Assembly (NCBI GenBank): GCA_024231975.1
Contig: JAAEQB010000046.1
Span: forward strand, 1 to 32,534
Length of the DNA: 32,534 nt
Source of the DNA: Allobosea sp.
GTDB taxonomy: Bacteria; Pseudomonadota; Alphaproteobacteria; Rhizobiales; Beijerinckiaceae
Direction: 5' to 3'
The notes beneath the pieces are model-generated. The model searched no databases and was not told the DNA's origin. It saw nothing but the letters and a program-made list of their open reading frames with translations. Shown in pieces: positions 15,022 through 22,743 of the stretch. Position 1 is the first letter of the stretch. Each line of letters opens with the position of its first letter. A program made the position numbers and the translations under genes.

Positions 15022-16272
15022 TCAGCGCTTCTGCGCCACCCAGGCGGCGAGCACGCGCCGCTCGTCCTCGGTCATGCCGGAGAGATTGTTCGGCGGCATG
15101 GCATGGGTCAGCACCGCCTGCACGCCGATGGCGCGGCGCTGGCGGGCGATCAGCTCGGGTTCGTGCAGATAGACGCCCTTGGGCGCGATCTGCAGGCCCG
15201 GCCAGGACGGTTCGGGCGCATGGCACATGGCGCAGCGCCCGGTGACGATGTTGGCGACCTCGGGCGACGGCGGGACCAGCCCGGCGAGCATCACCGGCTT
15301 CGCCGGGTCGAGCGGCTTCAGGCCGAGGCGCTCGCGCCCGCCGGGCGAGGACGCCATCGCCACCCAGAAGGCGAGCCAGAGGGCGAGCGCCGCCACCGCC
15401 CAGGTCCACCAGGGCGACTTGGCATGGTCGGCATGGCGGACATTGTAGAAGTGCCGGATCAGCGCGCCGGCGACGATGATCAGCGCCACCAGAGCCGGGA
15501 TCACCGCCGAATTGGCGTAGGTCACCGGGTAGTGGTTCGCCAGCATCAGGAACAGCACCGGCAGGGTGATGTAGTTGTTGTGCAGCGAGCGCTGCTTGGC
15601 CTGCTTGCCGTATTTCGGATCGGGCACCTCGCCGGCGACCATCGCGGCGATGGTCTTGCGCTGGTTCGGCATGATCACGAAGAAGACGTTGGCCGTCATG
15701 ATCGTCGCCATCAGCGCGCCGGTATGGATCAGCGCGCCGCGCCCGGAGAAGACGGAGGCGAAGGCCCAGCTCGCGGCGACGACATAGCCGAAGCCGAGCA
15801 GGCCGAGCACGACCTCGTTCCTGGCCAGCGGCGACCGGCAGAGCAGGTCGTAGAACAGCCAGCCGCCGGCCAGCGCTGCGATGCCGATCGCGCCCGCCGC
15901 GAAGGGCGAGAGCGCCATCACCGCCGGGTCGATCAGATAGAGCTCCGACTGGGCATAATAGACCCAGACCAGCAGGAAGAAGCCGGAAATCCAGGTCCAG
16001 TAGGACTGCCATTTGTGCCAGGTCAGCTCCTTCGGCAGCACCTCCGGGGCGACCAGATATTTGCGCATCGCATAGAAGCCGCCGCCATGGACCTGCCAGG
16101 CGAGGAACTGCGTCGGCTGCCCGGCCTCGGTCTTCGGCGCGTCGGGCGCCGCCCTGAGCGACGCGTCGAGATGGACGAAGAAGAAGGAGGCGCCGATCCA
16201 GGCGATCGCCGCGATCACATGCAGCCAGCGCAAGAGCTGGCTGCCCCATTCCATCAGATAGGCCTCAAGCAC
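15022..16272 (-). CDS. puuD: Urate hydroxylase PuuD (membrane protein with C-terminal cytochrome c)
   Basis: This protein of about 416 residues has several hydrophobic helices in the first ~300 residues, including LLRWLHVIAAIAWIGASF and, further on, FFVIMPNQRKTIAAM. The C-terminal cytochrome c domain carries CAMCH (in TGRCAMCHAPEPSWPG) and a PNNLSGMT stretch with a likely methionine ligand. This combination is specific to PuuD, a membrane urate oxidase that passes electrons to the respiratory chain instead of making hydrogen peroxide. It converts urate to 5-hydroxyisourate. A GTG at 16272 or an ATG at 16254 could start it; both have a GAG-type site upstream. It is divergent from uraH, with 149 bases between them. 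Confidence 0.93.
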   Translation of the reverse strand: MLEAYLMEWGSQLLRWLHVIAAIAWIGASFFFVHLDASLRAAPDAPKTEAGQPTQFLAWQVHGGGFYAMRKYLVAPEVLPKELTWHKWQSYWTWISGFFLLVWVYYAQSELYLIDPAVMALSPFAAGAIGIAALAGGWLFYDLLCRSPLARNEVVLGLLGFGYVVAASWAFASVFSGRGALIHTGALMATIMTANVFFVIMPNQRKTIAAMVAGEVPDPKYGKQAKQRSLHNNYITLPVLFLMLANHYPVTYANSAVIPALVALIIVAGALIRHFYNVRHADHAKSPWWTWAVAALALWLAFWVAMASSPGGRERLGLKPLDPAKPVMLAGLVPPSPEVANIVTGRCAMCHAPEPSWPGLQIAPKGVYLHEPELIARQRRAIGVQAVLTHAMPPNNLSGMTEDERRVLAAWVAQKR

Positions 16273-16421
16273 GGACGGTCTCCATGGAGAGCCGCGTGCT
16301 CGCGAATTGACAGGGCGGAATCCGGGAGGGAACTTGCATCGCAGTCCAGACTAGGTTCGCAGCTTTGGAAGGCAAGCGTCATTCCGGCCGCGCAGGGCGG
16401 CTTCAACGGGAGTTATCGGCT

Positions 16422-16775
16422 ATGGGGCGTCTGTCGACGCATGTGCTCGACACGGTCAACGGCAAGCCGGCCGCGGGCGTCGCGGTCGCGCTCGACGCGC
16501 TGCTGCCCGACGGCAGCCGCGAGCGCGTGGTTGACACCGTGACCAATGCCGACGGCCGCACTGATGCGCCCCTGCTCAGCGGCGCGCTGCCCGTCGGCAG
16601 CTATGAATTGACCTTCGCCATCGGCGACTATTTCCGCCATCTCGGCACGAAGCTGGCCGAGCCCGCCTTCCTCGACCTCGTGCCGATCCGCTTCGCCATC
16701 GCCGAGCCGCAGGGGCACTACCATGTGCCCCTGCTCGCCTCGCCCTGGAGCTATTCGACCTATCGCGGCAGCTGA
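16422..16775 (+). CDS. uraH: 5-hydroxyisourate hydrolase (transthyretin-like)
   Basis: This 117-residue protein has the full set of family marks: LSTHVLDTVNGKPAAGV at the start (catalytic His7), a central ADGRTDAPL, the GHYHVPLLASPWSYSTY segment and the terminal YRGS that closes the active site. It hydrolyses 5-hydroxyisourate to OHCU. It has no signal peptide. The ATG at 16422 has GGGAG nine bases ahead, and the 19-codon upstream extension is rejected because the THVLD motif must be near the start. It sits between puuD and the puuE-uraD fusion, so all steps from urate to allantoate are clustered. Confidence 0.96.
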   Translation: MGRLSTHVLDTVNGKPAAGVAVALDALLPDGSRERVVDTVTNADGRTDAPLLSGALPVGSYELTFAIGDYFRHLGTKLAEPAFLDLVPIRFAIAEPQGHYHVPLLASPWSYSTYRGS

Positions 16776-16910
16776 GACGTTTTCGAAAAAGAGCATCTCC
16801 CAAAAGCGCACCTCCCGCCGCTTCGACGCGGGCGGGTTCCGCGCTAGACCGGGTTGCGGAAAACGAGTCTGGTTCCAAGGGCTTGTCGGCCGCGCTTGAA
16901 TCACCGTCGC

Positions 16911-18350
16911 ATGGACTTGAATCAGCTGATGAGCACTTCCTACCCGCGCGATCTCGTCGGCTATGGCCGCCATGCCCCGCATCCGCACTGGCCGGGACAG
17001 GCCCGCATCGCCGTGCAGTTCGTGGTCAATTACGAGGAAGGCGGCGAGAACTGCATCCTGCATGGCGATGCCGCCTCGGAGGCCTTCCTCTCCGAGATCG
17101 TCGGCGCCGCGCCCTGGCCCGGCCAGCGCCACATGAACATGGAGTCGATCTACGAATACGGCTCGCGCGCCGGCTATTGGCGGCTCTGGCGGATGTTCAC
17201 CGAGCGCAAGCTGCCGGTCACGGTCTTTGCGGTCGCCTCGGCGCTGCAGCGCTACCCGCAGATCGTCTCGTCGATGCAGGAGGCCGGCTGGGAGATCGCG
17301 ACCCACGGCCTGAAATGGATCGACTATCGCGACGCCCCCGCCGAGCTCGAGCGTGAGCACATCGCCGAGGCGATCCGCATCCAGACGCAGCTCGCGGGAG
17401 AGCGGCCGCTCGGCTGCTATCAGGGCCGGACCTCGGTCAACACCATTCCGCTGACCATGGAGGAAGGTGGCTTCCTCTACACCGCCGACGTCTATGCCGA
17501 CGAACTGCCCTATTGGCTGAAAGGCCCGCACGGTCCGCAGCTCGCCGTGCCCTATACGCTCGACGCCAACGACATGCGCTTTGCCACGCCGCAGGGCTTC
17601 AACAGCGGCGAGCAGTTCTTCGCCTATCTCAAGGACTCGTTCGACACGCTCTATGCCGAGGGCGAGAGCGCCCCGAAGATGATGTCGATCGGCCTGCATT
17701 GCCGGCTGGTGGGCCGGCCCGGCCGCGCCGCGGCGCTCGCCCGCTTCCTCGATTACGTCCAGAGCCATGACCGGGTCTGGGTCGCGACGCGGCTCGATAT
17801 CGCCCGCCATTGGGTCAAGGCGCATCCGCCGGAGGGCGGCTACACGCCCTCGCGTTTGCCGCAGGCGCTGTTCACCGAGGTCTATGGCCGGGTCTGGGAG
17901 CACTCGCCCTGGATCGCCGAGCAGACCCATGCCGCCGGCCTTTCGGCAAAGCAGGACACAGCCGAAGAACTCCACAAGGCGATGGTCGCGGTGCTGCACA
18001 AGGCCTCGCGCGAACGCCAGAAGGCACTGCTCGACGCCCATCCGGACCTTGCCGGCAAGATCGCCGCGGCCGGCGAGCTGACGCCGGAATCGGCCAGCGA
18101 GCAGGGTTCGGCTGGGCTCGACCGGCTGACCTCAGACGAGCGCGCCCGCTTCACCGCGCTGAACGAGGCCTACAAGGCAAGGTTCGGCATCCCCTTCATC
18201 CTGGCGGTCAAGGGGCTGGCCAAGGCCGATATCCTCGCTTCGTTCGAACAGCGCCTGACCAGCACGCAGGAGCAGGAATTCGCTACCGCCCTTGCCGAGG
18301 TCGAGAAGATCGCCCTGATCCGGCTGAAGGAACTCCTGCCCGCGGGCTAG
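16911..18350 (+). CDS. puuE: Bifunctional allantoinase PuuE - OHCU decarboxylase (UraD) fusion
   Basis: Of 479 residues, about 1-310 match cofactor-independent allantoinase PuuE of the polysaccharide-deacetylase fold: YPRDLVGYGRHAPHPHWPG, VNYEEGGENC, GWEIATHGLKWIDY, and later GLHCRLVGRPGR. Residues about 320-478 match OHCU decarboxylase: FTEVYGRVWEHSPWIAEQ, with the conserved glutamate and histidine, and FGIPFILAVKGL. The two domains catalyse OHCU to S-allantoin and allantoin to allantoate, consecutive steps, so the fusion may channel the intermediate. No strong ribosome site is visible. The ATG at 16929 (MSTSYPRD) is an equally good start by comparison with the family. The stop TAG lies in a CTAG palindrome shared with the stop of the convergent VOC gene. 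Confidence 0.92.
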   Translation: MDLNQLMSTSYPRDLVGYGRHAPHPHWPGQARIAVQFVVNYEEGGENCILHGDAASEAFLSEIVGAAPWPGQRHMNMESIYEYGSRAGYWRLWRMFTERKLPVTVFAVASALQRYPQIVSSMQEAGWEIATHGLKWIDYRDAPAELEREHIAEAIRIQTQLAGERPLGCYQGRTSVNTIPLTMEEGGFLYTADVYADELPYWLKGPHGPQLAVPYTLDANDMRFATPQGFNSGEQFFAYLKDSFDTLYAEGESAPKMMSIGLHCRLVGRPGRAAALARFLDYVQSHDRVWVATRLDIARHWVKAHPPEGGYTPSRLPQALFTEVYGRVWEHSPWIAEQTHAAGLSAKQDTAEELHKAMVAVLHKASRERQKALLDAHPDLAGKIAAAGELTPESASEQGSAGLDRLTSDERARFTALNEAYKARFGIPFILAVKGLAKADILASFEQRLTSTQEQEFATALAEVEKIALIRLKELLPAG

Positions 18351-18745
18351 AGCGCGTTCGTCTTCGTCCGCCCGGCCGGATCGATCATCCGCGCCAGCCA
18401 CCATGTCGTCCCGGTCGGGTCCTTGACCCCGCCGCGGCGATCGCCGTCGCCCTTCTCGTTCGGGGCCTGGATCAACGTGCCACCGGCCGCGACCGCCTTG
18501 GCGATCAGCGCGTCGGGATCGGCGACATAGACATGGACATGGCATTCCGGCCCGCCCGGCGCCTGCCCGAGCATCACGATCGAATCCTCGATCCTGAACT
18601 CGGCATGCATGATCCCGCCATCCCCGCGCCGGGCGATGAAGCTGGGATCGGCCCCGAACACCGCCTTGGCGAAGGCGAGCGCCTGCTCGGCATCGGCGAC
18701 GAGGAGATAGGGCGAGACGGCGTTGTGCCCTTCCGGCTTGTGCAT
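18347..18745 (-). CDS. VOC/glyoxalase-fold protein (PhnB-like)
   Basis: This 132-residue protein consists of a VOC (vicinal oxygen chelate) pair of beta-alpha-beta-beta-beta units: VSPYLLVADAEQALAFAKAVFGA (10-32), then CHVHVYVADPDALIAKAVAAGG and DPTGTTWWLA. It resembles the 'PhnB/YdcJ'-type VOC proteins that act on unknown substrates. The ATG at 18745 follows AGGAGG. It starts 16 bases after the stop of the SDR gene and likely shares its transcript. Its last codon overlaps the stop of the convergent puuE gene in the CTAG at 18347-18350. Confidence 0.85.
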   Translation of the reverse strand: MHKPEGHNAVSPYLLVADAEQALAFAKAVFGADPSFIARRGDGGIMHAEFRIEDSIVMLGQAPGGPECHVHVYVADPDALIAKAVAAGGTLIQAPNEKGDGDRRGGVKDPTGTTWWLARMIDPAGRTKTNAL

Positions 18746-18761
18746 GGCGTCCTCCTGTTGG

Positions 18762-19523
18762 CTAGAGCCCGCTGACCAGATGCCCGCCATCGACCGCGAC
18801 CACCGCGCCGGTCATGTAGCGCCCGGCATCCGAGCAGAGCAGCAAGAGCGGCCCGTCGAGATCGTCCAGCTCCCCGGCGCGGCGCATCGGAATACGTTTC
18901 TTCAGCGCCTCTCCCGCATCTCCGGCGAAGAAGTCGCGATTGATGTCGGTGACGATATAGCCCGGTGCCAAGGCATTGACCCTGATCGCGTGCCGCGCCC
19001 ATTCCAGCGCCAGTGCCTTGGTCATCTGGATCAGCCCGGCCTTCGAGATCGCATAGGGCGCGACCCTGCCCGCGACGCGCTCGCCCAGGATCGAAGCGAT
19101 GTTGACGATCGCCCCGCCACCATCCTGCTCGGCCATGATCTTCGCCGCCGCCTGCGCCGCGAAGAAGCAGCCCTTCAGGTTGACGTCGAGCTGGTTGTCC
19201 CATTGCGCCTCGCTGACCGAGAGCGCGTGTTCGGTCTCGCCGACGCCGGCATTGTTGACGAGCACATCCAGTCCGCCGAGCAGCCTTGCAGCATCGGCGA
19301 GACCCGCCTCGATCGCCGCGACCGAGCTGACATCGAGCGCAAGCGGCAGGATTTTGCCTGGCAGGCCCTCGCACTCACGCGCCAGGTCCTGCAGCCGCTC
19401 GATCCGGCGCGCCGCAGCGGCAACCAGTGCGCCTTTGCCCGCCAGCAACCGGGCGAAATGCGCGCCCAGCCCCGAGGAGGCGCCCGTCACCAGCACTCGC
19501 TTGCCCTTGAGATCCTCGAACAT
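18762..19523 (-). CDS. Short-chain dehydrogenase/reductase (SDR)
   Basis: This 253-residue classical SDR has the cofactor motif TGASSGLG (14-21), the structural NNAGV, the catalytic serine in NIASILGE and the Y-x3-K pair in APYAISKAGL. NAPG in VNALAPGYI closes the usual set. The arginine pair after the second strand (AARRIERL) suggests NADPH preference, which is inference. The ATG at 19523 has GAGG upstream, and the longer frame to 19559 adds only an unlikely 12-residue start. The substrate is unknown; SDRs of this kind serve many ketone/alcohol conversions. The VOC gene follows 16 bases downstream and the udgX gene ends 63 bases upstream. Confidence 0.9.
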   Translation of the reverse strand: MFEDLKGKRVLVTGASSGLGAHFARLLAGKGALVAAAARRIERLQDLARECEGLPGKILPLALDVSSVAAIEAGLADAARLLGGLDVLVNNAGVGETEHALSVSEAQWDNQLDVNLKGCFFAAQAAAKIMAEQDGGGAIVNIASILGERVAGRVAPYAISKAGLIQMTKALALEWARHAIRVNALAPGYIVTDINRDFFAGDAGEALKKRIPMRRAGELDDLDGPLLLLCSDAGRYMTGAVVAVDGGHLVSGL

Positions 19524-19586
19524 CGGCCCGCCTCTTCCAAACGCGGCGGCAGCGGACACTGCACGCCGGCCTCGGTCAAGCGGCCC

Positions 19587-21035
19587 TCACGCTACCTTGG
19601 GCAGGCGCAAGCCCGGCGCGAGGCTGCCGATATGCTTGAGATCGGCGATGAAGCGCCTGGTCTCGCTCTCCTTCGCCTCTTCGTCCGGTAGCCGCAACAG
19701 ATAGGAAGGATGGACCGTCGCCAGCAGCGGCGTGCCATCCGGCAGCGCAAGCTCGCGCCCGCGTGCCGCCGTGAGCGGGCCGGCATGGCCTGTCAGCGCC
19801 TTGAGCGCGGTCGCCCCCAGTGCCACCACCAATTGCGGCTTGACGAAGCCGAGTTCGAGATCGAGCCAGAAGCGGCAGGCCTTGACCTCGCCGGCATTCG
19901 GCTTCTCGTGGATGCGCCTTTTGCCGCGCAGCTGGAATTTGAAGTGCTTCACCGCATTGGTGACATAGGCTTGGGTGCGATCGAGCCCGGCATCGGCCAT
20001 CGCCCGGTCCAAGACCTTGCCCGCCGGGCCGACGAAGGGCTTGCCGGCGAGGTCCTCCTGGTCGCCCGGCTGCTCGCCGACGAAGACGACAGGTGCGCTG
20101 CGCGGCCCCTCGCCGAAGACCGTCTGCGTCGCGTCGCACCAGAGATCGCAGCGCCGGCAGGAGCGCGCAGCGGCAGCGGCGTCCTCCCAGCTCTCGATCG
20201 CCGAAATATCGGAGGTGGCCGGTTCGGAAGCCGCCGCAGGCCGGCGCTTCTGCGGTGAGGTCGGAGCGCTCATGATCATCTCCTGCGTTCGCCGGGCAGC
20301 GTCCGCGATCAAAGGAGAAATCAGTTCGGCCTCCGGCAGGTTCCGCCAGTATTTCACCGGCATCTCGGCCTTCATCGCCTTCGGCTTCAGCCGGGCCGGG
20401 TTGAAGATGCTGGCGTAATAGGTCCGCCACCACTCCTCCATCGCGTCGCTGGTCGGTGCCTGCGCCCGCGTCGCCGCCTCGCCGAGCTTGAGCTCGCGCC
20501 CGTCCCAGAGCAGCGTTCCGCGCGGCGTCAGGATCGTCCAGCGCATCGTGGTGAAGCGCTCGACGAAGAAGGGCGCGACCTTCTCCAGGATGTGGTGCTC
20601 GGGTTCGAACCAGGCGACGAAGGCCTCGCCGCCCTCCCCGTCATCGACCTCGCGGAAGCGCACGAAGGCGGTCATCTTGTGCATGTCGCGCCGGACCGAG
20701 CGCGCCAGCGCCTCGGCGCGATGGACATCGTGGTCGGAAGCGATCTGGAGCAGCTCGCGCTCCTCCTGCAGGCGCCAGAGCAGGCGATAGAGCAGGTCGA
20801 AACGCGCGGGATCGCTATGGCAGATCACCTCTTGCGCCAAGGCGATGAAGGCGCGCGGCACGCTCAGCGCCCTGCCCTCGCCGCCCTCGACCACGTCCTC
20901 GCCGAACAGGCCGGCATCGTGGTCGCCGACGCGCCAGTCGATCGCCGACGGCGCGACCAGCGCTTGCGCGAAGCGTCGGGCAAAGCCGCGCCAGCCCTCG
21001 AAGTCGACGGGATGGGACAGACGCGCGACGAACAT
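19587..21035 (-). CDS. udgX: DUF4130 + UdgX uracil-DNA glycosylase fusion
   Basis: Of 482 residues, about 1-255 resemble the DUF4130 / putative DNA metabolism domain and about 280-480 form a UdgX-type uracil-DNA glycosylase. In the second part GEQPGDQED (320-328) is the catalytic water-activating motif region and KRRIHEKP (372-379) is the UdgX-specific loop. The histidine at 376 makes the covalent bond to DNA after uracil excision. HPSYLLR (442-448) is the DNA-intercalation motif. Iron-sulfur ligands visible are C293, C296 and C387. The usual fourth position appears as A405 (VVALGATA). Its ATG shares one base with the stop of the radical SAM gene (TGATG), so the two are co-translated and probably co-regulated by the LexA box upstream. 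Confidence 0.93.
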   Translation of the reverse strand: MFVARLSHPVDFEGWRGFARRFAQALVAPSAIDWRVGDHDAGLFGEDVVEGGEGRALSVPRAFIALAQEVICHSDPARFDLLYRLLWRLQEERELLQIASDHDVHRAEALARSVRRDMHKMTAFVRFREVDDGEGGEAFVAWFEPEHHILEKVAPFFVERFTTMRWTILTPRGTLLWDGRELKLGEAATRAQAPTSDAMEEWWRTYYASIFNPARLKPKAMKAEMPVKYWRNLPEAELISPLIADAARRTQEMIMSAPTSPQKRRPAAASEPATSDISAIESWEDAAAAARSCRRCDLWCDATQTVFGEGPRSAPVVFVGEQPGDQEDLAGKPFVGPAGKVLDRAMADAGLDRTQAYVTNAVKHFKFQLRGKRRIHEKPNAGEVKACRFWLDLELGFVKPQLVVALGATALKALTGHAGPLTAARGRELALPDGTPLLATVHPSYLLRLPDEEAKESETRRFIADLKHIGSLAPGLRLPKVA

Positions 21036-22267
21036 CAGAGCAGCGCCAGCTGCTGCGGCTTCGGCGCCAGTTGCGCCTTCAGCCTCTCACCGTCGAGCGC
21101 CGCGCCCGGCCGCCAGTCGGCCGTGACGATGAACTGCCGAAGCACGCGCAGGGAACGCACCAGCCGCCCGACATCCTCCAGCCGCAGGCTCCGGAAGCGG
21201 CGCATGGCGAGGATGCGATCGACGCTCCGCGTGCCGAGCCCGGGAATGCGCAACAGCAATTCGCGCTCGGCGCTGTTGACGTCGACCGGGAAGCGGCCGC
21301 GATGGCGCAGGGCCCAGGCGAGCTTGGGATCGATGGAAAGGTCGAGCATGCCGCCCGGCGCCGCATCCATGATCTCGTCGACCTCGAAACCATAGAATCG
21401 CGTCAGCCAGTCAGCCTGGTAGAGCCGGTGCTCGCGCATCAGCGGCGGCTCCGACAGCGGCAATTGCTTCGACGAGTCGGGGATCGGGCTGAAGGCGGAA
21501 TAATAGACCCGGCGCAGGCCATAGGCGCCGTAGAGCTGGGCGCTGCGCTGCAGGATGGTGGCGTCGCTGGCATCGTCGGCGCCGACGATCATCTGCGTGC
21601 TCTGCCCCGCCGGCGAGAAGGCCGGCGCCCGTTTCGAGCGCTCGCGCTCGGCTGCGGCCTCGTCGATCCTGAGCTTGAGCCCGCCCATGGCGCTGCGGAT
21701 GTCGAGCGGCTGCTTTTCGGGTGCGAAGCGCTTGAGCGAGGTCTCGCTCGGCAATTCGACATTGATCGAGACCCGGTCGGCGAACAGCGCGGCGCGGTCG
21801 ATCAGCTCCTGGCTCGCGCTCGGGATCAGCTTGAGATGAATGTAGCCGCGGAAATCATGCTCCAGCCGCAAGCTCTCGGCGACGCGGACGAGCTCGCCCA
21901 TGGTGTAGTCCGGCGAGCGGATGATGCCGGAGGACAGGAACAGGCCCTCGATATAGTTGCGCTTGTAGAAGTTCAGCGTCAGCGCCACGACCTCCTCGAC
22001 CGTGAAGCGCGCCCGCCGGACATTGCTTGAACTGCGATTGATGCAGAAGACGCAGTCGTAGGAGCAGAAATTGGTCAGCAGGATCTTGAGCAGCGAGATG
22101 CAGCGCCCGTCCGGCGCATAGGAATGGCAGATGCCCGAGCCTGTGGTCGAGCCGACGCCCTTCCCGCCGACCGAATTGCGCTCCGCCGTGCCCGAAGAGG
22201 CGCAGGAGGCGTCGTATTTCGCGGCGTCGCTGAGGATTTCCAGCTTCTGAAGCGTGGTGAGCTGCAC
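21035..22267 (-). CDS. Putative DNA modification/repair radical SAM protein
   Basis: This protein of about 410 residues has CSYDCVFC, a CX3CX2C radical SAM cluster motif, an earlier conserved stretch (LSDAAKYDASCASSG … GICHSYAPDGRCISLLKILLTN) and a C-terminal helix-hairpin-helix (LLRIPGLGTRSVDRIL) for DNA binding. Proteins of this family are nearly always beside UdgX and are thought to act on damaged DNA. The long frame offers ATG at 22288 and 22282, but the family N-terminus is LVQLTTLQKLEIL. GTG 22267 or TTG 22270 is preceded by GGAGG, whereas the ATGs lie in or against the LexA box. I therefore take 22267, allowing 22270. Confidence 0.88.
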   Translation of the reverse strand: MQLTTLQKLEILSDAAKYDASCASSGTAERNSVGGKGVGSTTGSGICHSYAPDGRCISLLKILLTNFCSYDCVFCINRSSSNVRRARFTVEEVVALTLNFYKRNYIEGLFLSSGIIRSPDYTMGELVRVAESLRLEHDFRGYIHLKLIPSASQELIDRAALFADRVSINVELPSETSLKRFAPEKQPLDIRSAMGGLKLRIDEAAAERERSKRAPAFSPAGQSTQMIVGADDASDATILQRSAQLYGAYGLRRVYYSAFSPIPDSSKQLPLSEPPLMREHRLYQADWLTRFYGFEVDEIMDAAPGGMLDLSIDPKLAWALRHRGRFPVDVNSAERELLLRIPGLGTRSVDRILAMRRFRSLRLEDVGRLVRSLRVLRQFIVTADWRPGAALDGERLKAQLAPKPQQLALL

Positions 22268-22282
22268 CAAACGCGCCTCCAT

Positions 22283-22297
22283 GTTCATGATATGTTC
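22283..22297. promoter_or_regulatory. LexA (SOS) box GTTC-N7-GTTC
   Basis: GTTCATGATATGTTC is an exact match to the alphaproteobacterial LexA operator GTTC-N7-GTTC (read GAAC-N7-GAAC on the minus strand). It lies 16 bases upstream of the GTG start preferred for the radical SAM gene and about 140 bases upstream of the divergent small membrane protein. It predicts DNA-damage induction of the radical SAM-udgX operon. The exact match together with the repair genes makes this strong, though binding is not shown. Confidence 0.85.
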
Positions 22298-22435
22298 TAT
22301 ATTGGACCAAACGCTCCCCGGCCGCCAGAGGTTCCAGCTCGCATGATCGTCGCACCCCCGTGCGGCGCGCTGAAACGGAACCGGGCCCAGGCCACCGCGT
22401 TCCCTGTCGAGGACCAATTCGGACGGGGGATACCC

Positions 22436-22618
22436 ATGTTTCGCATTCTGCTGGTGATCGCGGTCATCGCGATCGGCTACGACGCCATCGTCCATCAGGG
22501 CGCCTATACGCGCGACCTCTGGTACAAGGCTGTCGGCGCAACCGAGCGCGTCGTCGACGAGGCCAAGCGCGTCGGCCAGCGCGCCCCGGACGAGCCGCCG
22601 CGCTCGCAGATGAATTGA
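22436..22618 (+). CDS. Small single-span membrane protein
   Basis: This 60-residue protein opens with a hydrophobic helix (FRILLVIAVIAIGYDAIV, 2-19) and continues with a charged amphipathic tail ending DEPPRSQMN. The ATG at 22436 is preceded by GGGGGA five bases away. It is divergent from the radical SAM gene and followed by a palindromic repeat. I do not recognise the family. Whether it shares the LexA regulation of its neighbour cannot be told. It is short, but the ribosome site, hydrophobic start and clean gene spacing support a real gene. Confidence 0.65.
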   Translation: MFRILLVIAVIAIGYDAIVHQGAYTRDLWYKAVGATERVVDEAKRVGQRAPDEPPRSQMN

Positions 22619-22637
22619 GTCGTCTGAACTCACACGC

Positions 22638-22732
22638 CGTCATGCTCGCCCTTGTGGCGAGCATCCACGTCTTGAACACCACCTTCGACCAGCAAAGACG
22701 TGGGTGGTCGGGACAAGCCCGACCATGACGGG
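22638..22732. repeat. 95-bp three-hairpin intergenic repeat, copy 1
   Basis: The outer arms CGTCATG and CATGACG enclose three hairpins: GCTCGCC…GGCGAGC, CCACGTCTT…AAGACGTGG, and GGTCGGGACAAGCCCGACC. The same element, same length and order, occurs at 30301-30395. Here it fills the gap between two convergent genes (the small membrane protein and the helicase), so it could act as a two-way terminator or RNA 3' end shield. Confidence 0.85.
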
Positions 22733-22743
22733 CAGAGCCACGG

